Of a DNA stretch of 64,000 nucleotides, positions 16,311 to 23,445 are shown piece by piece (positions within the stretch are counted from its first letter, which is position 1; every line of letters starts with the position of its first letter). The stretch is taken from positions 1-64,000 of the forward strand of contig CACYME010000011.1 of NCBI GenBank assembly GCA_902775475.1, given 5' to 3'. The position numbers and the translations under genes were made by a program. The notes beneath the pieces were generated by a model. It was given only the letters and a program-made list of their open reading frames with translations, did not search any database and had not been told where the DNA came from. The stretch is from an uncultured Prevotellaceae bacterium (GTDB lineage Bacteria > Bacteroidota > Bacteroidia > Bacteroidales > Bacteroidaceae).

Positions 16311-16729
16311 TTTTTTTTGAACAAAATTGACAAAATGGCCGTTTTTGGCCTCCATATTTCGAAAGTTTTCCACGAAAACAACTTTTGGACGAAAAAACCC
16401 CTGTTTTTTGATGGTTTACTAATTGGCTGATTGTCAGCCGGTTGACTTGATTTTGGCAAAAAAAGGGCTTCGATGAGAAAAAAAAGTCAACGACTTTTGA
16501 AAATTTGGCGTTGACTTTTGAAAATTTCTCGTGCTTACAGAAACGCGAAAAGTAGCAAAATTTGAGCAAAAAACCTGCACAAAAGCATGGCTTGTGTGCA
16601 AAACTTCGTCGTTTGCGGCCCGATTTTTCATCGGGCAACGCCTCCCCAAGGCCCGAAATCGGCCATTTTTCGCTCAAAATTGCTTCGTCGCCGTGAACAA
16701 AATTTTCTGTGAAATATTTTGACATTTTT
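16311..16729 (+). repeat. Copy B of the ~417-bp dispersed repeat
   Basis: The element runs from TTTTTTTTGAACAAAATTGAC to TTTTGACATTTTT. It contains AATGGCC-TTTTT-GGCC, GTCAACG...CGTTGAC (16486-16515), GTGCTTACAGAAACGCGAAAAG, and the hairpin GCCCGAT-TTTTC-ATCGGGC (16618-16636). It matches 38261-38677 and 52007-52423 along its whole length. Reading frames through it are not conserved between copies, so it is treated as non-coding. It ends about 65 bp before the promoter of the gene at 16897. Confidence 0.9.
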
Positions 16730-16794
16730 GTAAAAGATTTTTGACATTTTAGAAACGATACCGCCCCCTCCCCTGACTTTTTCTTCTTACTTTT

Positions 16795-16826
16795 TTTGGC
16801 GGTGCGCTGAATTGTTTGTATCTTTG
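16795..16826 (+). promoter_or_regulatory. Promoter of the TPR-like/ABC ATPase operon
   Basis: TTTG at 16795-16798, a 20-bp spacer and TATCTTTG at 16819-16826 fit the Bacteroidetes consensus exactly. Confidence 0.8.
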
Positions 16827-16835
16827 CAGCCACAA

Positions 16836-16864
16836 GTAGAGACGTCATATAGTGGCGTCTCTAC
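16836..16864 (+). promoter_or_regulatory. Perfect hairpin GTAGAGACG/CGTCTCTAC in the 5' leader
   Basis: A 9-bp perfect inverted repeat with an 11-bp loop begins just after the expected transcription start, upstream of the ATG at 16897. There is no T run, so it is not a simple terminator. Confidence 0.6.
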
Positions 16865-16896
16865 GCAAGCGCATGATAATAGAAGAACTTTTGAGC

Positions 16897-17415
16897 ATGA
16901 GACGACTATCAACCATCATCGCACTGCTGCTGGGCTTCTCTGCCACGGTGACAGCACAGGAGTCGCACTACCACAAGGCGCTGCGCTCGGCTGAGGAGGG
17001 TGCCGTGGAGGGGCTGGTGGGCCTGGGCGGCAGCCACGTGAGCGGCATGACCAACGGCATCTACTGGTCGAGGGTGCGCAATGCCGACGATGTAGCCATC
17101 AAGAGCCAGACACCCGCTGAGGCCAGCGCCCACCGGCAGACGTTCCTGCGCTTCTACAACATGGCCTTCGATGCCTACGTCGTCGGCGACCACTACCGCA
17201 CGCTGCTCTACGGCGACAGCGCCCTGCAAGAGGGACTGGAGACGGCCGACCTGCACTTCTACATGGCCATTGCCTACGAGAAGCTGGGGGCCTACCGCGA
17301 GGCGCAGCAGGCCTACCGCCACTCTATGCGTGGCGGATACTACGTGGCTAACAAGGCTTACAAGGAATTCAAGGCGCGACAGAAATCGCGCCGAAAAGCA
17401 CAGCAAGAACCATGA
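16897..17415 (+). CDS. Secreted TPR-like protein of unknown function
   Basis: From the ATG at 16897 the product is 172 aa with a signal peptide MRRLSTIIALLLGFSATVTAQ. This start is preferred over 16852 or 16873, which would prepend charged residues to the signal. The mature part has a TPR-like helical pair near the end (LHFYMAIAYEKLGAYREAQQAYRHSM) and a basic C-terminus (KEFKARQKSRRKAQQEP). A conserved-looking block, GLGGSHVSGMTNGIYWSRV, is not recognised. The stop overlaps the next ATG (ATGA), so the protein is likely made together with the ABC ATPase. Whether the two cooperate is not known. Confidence 0.7.
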   Translation: MRRLSTIIALLLGFSATVTAQESHYHKALRSAEEGAVEGLVGLGGSHVSGMTNGIYWSRVRNADDVAIKSQTPAEASAHRQTFLRFYNMAFDAYVVGDHYRTLLYGDSALQEGLETADLHFYMAIAYEKLGAYREAQQAYRHSMRGGYYVANKAYKEFKARQKSRRKAQQEP

Positions 17416-18242
17416 CAACAAACAGGGAAACCATCAGGCTGACGGACGTCAGCATAGGCTACCGCTGGAGGAAAGGGCTCCGCACGGTGGCGACAGGCAT
17501 CACTGCAGGCATCAACAGCGGCGAGCTGACGTGTCTGCTGGGACGAAACGGAGCGGGCAAGTCGACGCTGCTGCGCACGCTGGCGGGCTTCCAGCCGAGG
17601 CTGGCAGGCAGCATCAGCATCGAGGGGCGCGAGCTCGACGACTACAGCGACCGCGAGCTGGCGCAGCGACTGGGCGTGGTGCTGACGGAGCGTCCCGACG
17701 TGCAGCAGATGACGGCCTGGGAGCTGGTGGCCATGGGCCGCTCGCCCTATACGGGCTTCTGGGGACGGCTGAACAGCGACGACGAGCGCGTGGTCGACGA
17801 GGCCATCGCCCTGGTGGGCATCGAGGCGCTGGCCGAGCGACAGGTGACGACGCTGAGCGACGGCGAGCGGCAGAAGGTGATGATTGCCAAGGCGCTGGCC
17901 CAGCAGACGAGCATCATCTTCCTCGACGAGCCAACGGCCTTCCTCGACTATCTGTCGAAGGTGGAGACGCTGCTGCTGCTAAGGCGCATCAGCCGCGAGG
18001 CGGGGAAGACCATCTTCCTCTCTACCCACGACCTGGAGTTGGCCCTGCAGGTGGCCGACCGCCTGTGGCTGATGCAGGGCGGCGAAGGCCCTTCGCCGCA
18101 GAAGGGCAGTGCGCTGGCCATCGGCACACCGCGCGAGCTGGCCGATCTGGGCGTGCTGGCGCGATTCATAGAGAGCGGCGAGGGCGTCAGCTTCGACCCC
18201 TCGACCATGCGTATTGAAGTCTGTGGAAATGGCTTTCAATAG
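17412..18242 (+). CDS. ABC transporter ATPase, FecE/BtuD-like
   Basis: This 276-aa ATP-binding protein shows Walker A GRNGAGKST (about 44-52), signature LSDGERQKV (about 148-156), Walker B IIFLDEPTAFLDY (about 170-182) and the switch His in LSTHDLELAL. The sequence is closest in feel to ATPases of siderophore, haem or cobalamin importers, which power uptake through a two-subunit permease. No permease or periplasmic binding protein is encoded next to it, so its partners must lie elsewhere or outside the window. It is translationally coupled to the secreted TPR-like protein and ends before a terminator. The substrate is inferred only from family resemblance. Confidence 0.83.
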   Translation: MTTNRETIRLTDVSIGYRWRKGLRTVATGITAGINSGELTCLLGRNGAGKSTLLRTLAGFQPRLAGSISIEGRELDDYSDRELAQRLGVVLTERPDVQQMTAWELVAMGRSPYTGFWGRLNSDDERVVDEAIALVGIEALAERQVTTLSDGERQKVMIAKALAQQTSIIFLDEPTAFLDYLSKVETLLLLRRISREAGKTIFLSTHDLELALQVADRLWLMQGGEGPSPQKGSALAIGTPRELADLGVLARFIESGEGVSFDPSTMRIEVCGNGFQ

Positions 18243-18250
18243 GATATAGC

Positions 18251-18290
18251 AAAGGAGTGCGGTATGAATCACTCACCCCGCACTCCTTTT
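18251..18290 (+). terminator. Rho-independent terminator after the ABC ATPase gene
   Basis: AAAGGAGTGCGG and CCGCACTCCTTTT form a 12-bp stem ending in T residues, 9 bp after the stop codon. Confidence 0.8.
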
Positions 18291-18387
18291 CCTTCATGGG
18301 ATGGCGAAAAGGCCATCACAAAGGATTGTACAATAACATAATCTTTACCTTAAAATCTATTAACTACTAACCTAATGAAAAATGTGC

Positions 18388-18416
18388 GTAGTCTCACGAC
18401 TACAAGTGCAAAGTTA
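18388..18416 (-). promoter_or_regulatory. Orphan -7 box and hairpin, possible small RNA start
   Basis: On the minus strand TAACTTTG (18416-18409) is followed at the expected start point by the perfect hairpin GTAGTC-GTGA-GACTAC (18403-18388). No ORF follows before the stem at 18290-18251. This could be a short non-coding transcript, or a relic promoter. Confidence 0.3.
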
Positions 18417-18489
18417 CGAACAATTAGGAGAAAATGAAACACTAAATGCCATGAATTTTCTACTGCTATGTATGTTTTTGACTTACATC

Positions 18490-18534
18490 AAAAAGAAACA
18501 GGCTGCACCAAGTGGCGCAACCTGTTTCTTTTTG
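18490..18534. terminator. Bidirectional terminator downstream of pckA
   Basis: AAAAAGAAACAGG and CCTGTTTCTTTTT form a 13-bp stem with A/T runs on both sides. It can end leftward transcripts from pckA. Confidence 0.75.
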
Positions 18535-18572
18535 TTAGGAAGAGCGGAAGCAAATTCTTCACTCTTCACTTC

Positions 18573-18599
18573 TTTACAGCTTCGGGCCTGCAGCGACCA
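18573..18599. repeat. 27-bp duplicate of the pckA 3' end
   Basis: Positions 18573-18599 are identical to 18631-18657, which encode the last residues and stop of pckA (LVAAGPKL). The copies are 58 bp apart. Confidence 0.9.
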
Positions 18600-18631
18600 T
18601 CGAAAGATGCTCGTTGCTTTCAGCCCTAGCT

Positions 18632-20245
18632 TTACAGCTTCGGGCCTGCAGCGACCAGAGCCTTACCGGCCTCGTTGCCCTCGTACTTCTTGAAGTTCTT
18701 GATGAAGCGACCAGCGAGGTCCTTGGCCTTCTCTTCCCACTCGTTGCGGTTCTGATAGGTGTCACGAGGATCGAGGATGCCCCATGCCACGCCCTCGAGC
18801 TGTGTGGGAACCTCGAAGTCGAAGTAAGGAATCTTCTTCGTGGGAGCCTTCAGGATGGCGCCGCCGAGGATGGCGTCGATGATGCCACGCGTGTCCTTGA
18901 TAGAGATGCGCTTGCCCGTGCCGTTCCAGCCGGTGTTCACCAGATAGGCCTTGGCACCGCTCTTCTCCATCTTCTTCACCAGCTCCTCAGCATACTTCGT
19001 GGGATGCAGCTCGAGGAAAGCCTGGCCGAAGCAGGCGCTGAAGGTAGGCGTGGGCTCGGTGATGCCGCGCTCGGTGCCAGCCAGCTTGGCGGTGAAGCCG
19101 CTGAGGAAGTAGTACTTCGTCTGCTCCGGGGTGAGGATGCTCACGGGAGGCAGAACGCCGAAGGCGTCGGCGCTGAGGAAGATGACGTTCTGTGCGTCGG
19201 GACCGGCGCTCTTGCCGTTTACCTTCTTGGCAATCTTCTCGATGTGCTCGATGGGGTAGCTGACGCGGGTGTTCTCGGTCACGCTCTTGTCGGCGAAGTC
19301 AATCTTTCCGTTCTCGTCGACGGTGACGTTCTCCAGCAGGGCGTCGCGGCGGATGGCGTTGTAGATGTCGGGCTCGCTGTCCTTGTCGAGGTTGATGACC
19401 TTGGCGTAGCAGCCACCCTCGAGGTTGAACACGCCCTCGTCGTCCCAGCCGTGCTCGTCGTCGCCAATGAGCAGGCGCTTCGGGTCGGTAGACAGCGTGG
19501 TCTTACCCGTGCCGGAGAGACCGAAGAAGATGGCGGTGTTCTTACCCTCCATGTCGGTGTTGGCCGAGCAGTGCATCGAGGCGATGCCCTGCAGGGGCAG
19601 GTAGTAGTTCTGCATGGAGAACATACCCTTCTTCATCTCGCCACCGTACCAGGTGTTGATGATGACCTGCTCGCGGCTCGTGGTGTTGAAGGCCACGCAG
19701 GTCTCGCTGTTCAGGCCCAGCTCCTTGTAGTTCTCCACCTTAGCCTTCGAAGCGTTGTAGATGACGAAGTTCGGCTCGAACTTCTCCAGCTCCTCAGCGG
19801 TGGGCTGGATGAACATGTTCTTCACGAAGTGAGCCTGCCAGGCCACCTCGACGATGAAGCGCACGGCCAGACGGGTAGCCTCGTTGGCACCGCAGAAGGC
19901 ATCGACCACGTAGAGCTCCTTATTGCACAGCTCCTTGATGGCGATCTCCTTCACCTTGGCCCATACCTCCTCGCTCATGGGGTGGTTGTCGTTCTTGTAC
20001 TCCTCGGTGGTCCACCACACCTTGTCCTCGCTCTGTGCATCCTTCACGATGTACTTGTCCTTAGGCGAGCGGCCAGTGTAGATACCGGTCATCACGTTCA
20101 CGGCGTTCAGCTCGGTGTTCACGCCCTTGTCAAAGCCAGTCAGGCCAGCCTTGGTCTCCTCTTCAAAGAGGTACTCATACGACGGATTGTGGGCAATCAC
20201 CTTCGAACCGGTGATGCCATACTTTGTAAGATCTAATGTTGCCAT
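18632..20245 (-). CDS. pckA: Phosphoenolpyruvate carboxykinase (ATP)
   Basis: The 537-aa protein has full family length. It carries the kinase-1a P-loop GLSGTGKTT, the upstream TGRSPKDKY block, and the metal- and substrate-binding segments [23 protein letters not shown] and [11 protein letters not shown]. It interconverts oxaloacetate and phosphoenolpyruvate with ATP/ADP in the cytoplasm. In succinate-forming Bacteroidales it works mainly in the carboxylating direction, fixing CO2 and making ATP on the way to succinate. That fits with the acyl-CoA transferase at 2536, though the two are far apart. Codon use is strongly biased, as for a highly expressed gene. A TACCTTTG -7 box lies 44 bp upstream and a strong terminator downstream, so it is monocistronic. 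The 3' end is partly duplicated downstream. Confidence 0.97.
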   Translation of the reverse strand: MATLDLTKYGITGSKVIAHNPSYEYLFEEETKAGLTGFDKGVNTELNAVNVMTGIYTGRSPKDKYIVKDAQSEDKVWWTTEEYKNDNHPMSEEVWAKVKEIAIKELCNKELYVVDAFCGANEATRLAVRFIVEVAWQAHFVKNMFIQPTAEELEKFEPNFVIYNASKAKVENYKELGLNSETCVAFNTTSREQVIINTWYGGEMKKGMFSMQNYYLPLQGIASMHCSANTDMEGKNTAIFFGLSGTGKTTLSTDPKRLLIGDDEHGWDDEGVFNLEGGCYAKVINLDKDSEPDIYNAIRRDALLENVTVDENGKIDFADKSVTENTRVSYPIEHIEKIAKKVNGKSAGPDAQNVIFLSADAFGVLPPVSILTPEQTKYYFLSGFTAKLAGTERGITEPTPTFSACFGQAFLELHPTKYAEELVKKMEKSGAKAYLVNTGWNGTGKRISIKDTRGIIDAILGGAILKAPTKKIPYFDFEVPTQLEGVAWGILDPRDTYQNRNEWEEKAKDLAGRFIKNFKKYEGNEAGKALVAAGPKL

Positions 20246-20289
20246 TGTTTTTATAATGCTTTAATGATGTTGTTATTCCTTTTCGGGTG

Positions 20290-20297
20290 CAAAGGTA
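20290..20297 (-). promoter_or_regulatory. -7 box TACCTTTG of pckA
   Basis: TACCTTTGCACCC on the minus strand, 44 bp before the ATG. No clear -33 TTTG was found at 19-21 bp. Confidence 0.6.
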
Positions 20298-20372
20298 CAA
20301 CATTTATTTGAGAATTGGGATTTGAGAAAGGAGATTTTTGTGCGCACACAACGCTTTTTTGGTTAAAGTATC

Positions 20373-20429
20373 AAAAAACGCGCTTTGCCACTTGCGGTTT
20401 GACAACTGCAAGTGGCAAAAAGGCGCGTT
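20373..20429 (-). terminator. Strong terminator after the EEP-domain gene
   Basis: On the minus strand AACGCGC...TTTGCCACTTGC pairs with GCAAGTGGCAAAGCGCGTT and is followed by TTTTTGA. The stem is about 17 bp with one small bulge. Confidence 0.85.
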
Positions 20430-20445
20430 GAAGTAGGGAATGTTT

Positions 20446-23427
20446 TTATTTGACAATCTCTTTCCTGCCGTTTCGCAGGTAGATGCCCTTGGCCGTTGGG
20501 GTGCCTTCGAGGCGTCGGCCATCGAGCGAGTACCAGGCCTGGCCGTCGGTCTGGCTGTCGGTATCGGTGAGGATGCTGATGCCAGTGGTGACGGGGTCTT
20601 TGTCCTGGTTGGTGAGCAGGTAGAGCTGTCCGCCGTAGAAGGGGTTGCAGGTGCCGATGTAGAGGCCCTCCTCGGTGTCGAGGAACGACGGGCAGCCGTA
20701 GTTGTACTTGTCGTTGAAGCCGTTGCGGGTGATGGCCTGGAAGTGCTCGGCGTCGGAGGTGCGATAGAGGTCGAAGCCCCAGTCGTCGTTTTCCACGGCG
20801 CGGTTGATGTAGAGGTACATGTCGATGCCCCTCACGTCGATTTTGCTGACGAGTTCCTGTAACTTCTGCTGGGCCTCGGCGAGCTTGCTGGCCACTTCGT
20901 CAGCCACGTCGTGCTCCTGCAGGTAGCTGTCGATCATGGCTTGCACGTTGGCGAGCAGCTCCAGCACGTCGCTCAGGCTGTTGATGGACTGCAGGGTGGC
21001 GATGGCCTGTCCGAGGAACTGCTCAAGGAACAGGCGGAGCGTCTCGAGCTGTTCGGCCAGCTTCTCTGAGAGTTCGCCGGCAGAGCCCTGTAGCTGGCTG
21101 ATGAGCGCCTGCAGGTAGGCCAGTTTCGACTGTCGCTCCTCGGCGGTCATCTGCAGGAACGAGCCGTTGGTGAGCTGCGTCATGTAGCCGTAGAAGATGC
21201 CGGCGTCCATGGTCGAGATGTAGAGCTGTCCGTCGTACTGTCCCATGCGCCAGATGTACTCGTTGGTGGTGCCGTCCATCAGGCTGGTGAAGTTCTTGCA
21301 CTCCTCAAACTTGCCCGTCTCGTCGTTCAGCTTCCATATCTTCTGCGGGTTGTGCAGCGAGTTGTACATGTAGAACAGGTAGTCAGATGCCTTCACCTCC
21401 TGCCCTGCCAGCTGCTGTATGAAGCCGGCGAAGAAGGCAGCCTCGCCGCCGAAGGCGTGGTCGAAGTTGTAGGCATAGAGTTCGCCGTTGAACTCATAGA
21501 CCGAGCCGATGAGCGAGCGCATGGTGCCGGGCTCGCCTCCCTCCTGGTCGCTCAGTCCGGGGTTGTTGACGCCGTTGGTGGGCCCTGCCACCTCCTGCCA
21601 GTACCAGCCGTACTCGTTGGCCTGCTCGCCGTCGGCGGCGGGATGTCCCTTGTAGACGACGAATCCGGCGCTGGAGGGAGCCGTGGCGTAGATGTAGCCG
21701 TTGTGCGTGGCCAGCTCCCAGATGGGTGATGCGGCCCAGTTGGTGTTGACGCGGTCGAAGGCGGTGCGCCCGAAGTCGCGGTAGTCAGCCACGCGCTCCC
21801 ACACCGTGTCGTCGCTGTTGCTCTTGCGCAGCACGGCCATCTTCGCCACCAGCGCCTCGTCGCCCTCGGCCACCATCTCGCGGTCGTCGGCCCCGGCAAA
21901 GAAGAGGTGGTCGTCGTAGACGCAGTTGGCGCGCAGCGACACCGAGCCCATGGTCTGGAAGACCTTGGTGAAGTTGCCCTGCGGATCGAGCTTCAGGATA
22001 TACTCTGCCACGGTGGGGTCGGCCGAGTAGGAGCCGAAGTAGACGTCGTCGCCGAAGGTGACGGCCATGCGGAAGGACACCGTGGGCTCGGCGGTATAGA
22101 CGACGCGGAACTGTCCCGTGGTGCGGTTGTAGGCGATGATGTTGGCGCCCTCGCTGTTGTCGTTGCGCGGAATGTCGCCGTTGGTGACAGCGTCAATTAG
22201 CGCCCAGAAGGTGTCGAGCGAGATGCCGCCGTCGCTGAACGACGGGGCGTACATGTTGACCAGCATGCTGGCGATGTTGCGGGTGGTGGCGATGTAGATG
22301 TCGTCGCCGCGCAGGGCCATGCGCCAGGTGTAGCTGTTCTCGCGGTCGCCGCCCTCGATGAGTCCGTCCACCTGTCGCTCGCCGCGGTCGGGGTTGGATA
22401 TTTTCTGCACGATGTAGCCGGCGTCGTCGTCAGCGCTGCCGCTCTCGTCGCCGCTGATCTCGAAGGTGGCGATGAGCGGGAAGTGGTCGCCGAGGGGAGT
22501 GCCGTCGCTGCGGGTGTAGCCCTCGCTGTCGAGGCTGACGCTGAGGGGCGTCACCTGGCAGCCCTCGGTGGGGTTCACGTAGAGAATCTTGTCGAGCGGC
22601 TCGCCGTCCAGCCGCTCACCGCCCAGCGCGGGATAGCTGCCGCCGTTGCAGCGCTCCATCCAGGCGTCGCCCACGGTGGCCAGCCCAGTGGCCTCAATGG
22701 CGTCGATGAAGGCCGTCTTGATGTCGTCGCGGTGGTAGAAGCTGTTCATGTCGCCGGCCACGATGACGGGACGGCTGTCCAGGCGGGCCACGATGTCGGC
22801 GGCCAGCTGCTGCCACTGAGCCAGGCGGGCCATGCGGTCGCGCAGGTCGTTGTGCTTCTGCTCGTCGCGGGCGCTGCTGGCGTCCATGTGCATATTGTAG
22901 ACCACCACGCGATGGCCGTCGGCGAGCGTCAGCTCATGCCGGCGGAAGCCCTTGGTGATGATGTTGTCGAAGTCGTGGCTGAACTTGCCGAAGCTCTCCG
23001 TCCATGGCGTGCGCACATAGTCCTGGCTGCTGATGCCTTTCTTCCAGAGGGTGTTCAGGCCGTCGCAGCCGTACTTCCAGTTCTGCAGGTGGGCGTAGTC
23101 GATGTTCTCGCCCAGCAGGCTGATGCCGCCCGTCCATTCGTCTTTCTGGTAGTCGAGCAGCAGGTGCGACCAGATTTCCCATCGGTAGTTGAAGTTCTCC
23201 TGCAGGCAGATGATGTCGCAGCCCTTCTGCGCCAGGTACTGGCTGATGCGCAGGCTTCCGCCGGCCTGCGGTCCGTCGGGGTTGACGTTGAAGAAGGCCA
23301 GCTTGCCGGGCAGTCCGTCGACGTTGAGCGAGGCCACGGTGAAGGTCGTTCCGGCGCTGCTCTGGCCGAGGGCGGAACAGGAAAGGAGTAGTGCGCCGAG
23401 GGCACCGAGTATTTTGTGGGTTTTCAT
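20446..23427 (-). CDS. Secreted EEP-domain (sphingomyelinase-like) protein with beta-propeller-like C-terminal region
   Basis: The 993-aa protein has a signal peptide (MKTHKILGALGALLLSCSALG) and an endonuclease/exonuclease/phosphatase domain at about residues 28-325. Its metal and catalytic residues are visible: Asn35 (SLNVDG), Glu77 (CLQENFN), His180 (YNMHMDAS), Asp226/Asn228 (AGDMNSF) and Asp314/His315 (GDHFPL). The VASLNVDGLP opening and single-domain size resemble neutral sphingomyelinases and related phosphodiesterases rather than DNases. Residues about 340-920 form repeated strands of the YIATTRN/YFGSYSAD/YISTMDAG type, likely a beta-propeller, interrupted by a coiled coil (about 775-860). 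The tail WYSLDGRRLEGTPTAKGIYLRNGRKEIVK is a typical Bacteroidetes C-terminal sorting-like motif. It lies 18 bp after a secreted hydrolase gene, suggesting a two-gene lipid- or ester-degrading operon. The actual substrate is an inference. Confidence 0.78.
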   Translation of the reverse strand: MKTHKILGALGALLLSCSALGQSSAGTTFTVASLNVDGLPGKLAFFNVNPDGPQAGGSLRISQYLAQKGCDIICLQENFNYRWEIWSHLLLDYQKDEWTGGISLLGENIDYAHLQNWKYGCDGLNTLWKKGISSQDYVRTPWTESFGKFSHDFDNIITKGFRRHELTLADGHRVVVYNMHMDASSARDEQKHNDLRDRMARLAQWQQLAADIVARLDSRPVIVAGDMNSFYHRDDIKTAFIDAIEATGLATVGDAWMERCNGGSYPALGGERLDGEPLDKILYVNPTEGCQVTPLSVSLDSEGYTRSDGTPLGDHFPLIATFEISGDESGSADDDAGYIVQKISNPDRGERQVDGLIEGGDRENSYTWRMALRGDDIYIATTRNIASMLVNMYAPSFSDGGISLDTFWALIDAVTNGDIPRNDNSEGANIIAYNRTTGQFRVVYTAEPTVSFRMAVTFGDDVYFGSYSADPTVAEYILKLDPQGNFTKVFQTMGSVSLRANCVYDDHLFFAGADDREMVAEGDEALVAKMAVLRKSNSDDTVWERVADYRDFGRTAFDRVNTNWAASPIWELATHNGYIYATAPSSAGFVVYKGHPAADGEQANEYGWYWQEVAGPTNGVNNPGLSDQEGGEPGTMRSLIGSVYEFNGELYAYNFDHAFGGEAAFFAGFIQQLAGQEVKASDYLFYMYNSLHNPQKIWKLNDETGKFEECKNFTSLMDGTTNEYIWRMGQYDGQLYISTMDAGIFYGYMTQLTNGSFLQMTAEERQSKLAYLQALISQLQGSAGELSEKLAEQLETLRLFLEQFLGQAIATLQSINSLSDVLELLANVQAMIDSYLQEHDVADEVASKLAEAQQKLQELVSKIDVRGIDMYLYINRAVENDDWGFDLYRTSDAEHFQAITRNGFNDKYNYGCPSFLDTEEGLYIGTCNPFYGGQLYLLTNQDKDPVTTGISILTDTDSQTDGQAWYSLDGRRLEGTPTAKGIYLRNGRKEIVK

Positions 23428-23445
23428 CTTTTCTCCGTTTTTAGC

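Noticed and set aside
16192-16848. A 218-aa minus-strand frame and similar frames at 51878-52396 and 38383-38622
   Set aside because: They lie in the dispersed repeat. Different frames are open in different copies, stops interrupt the equivalent frame in copy C, and base use does not look coding.
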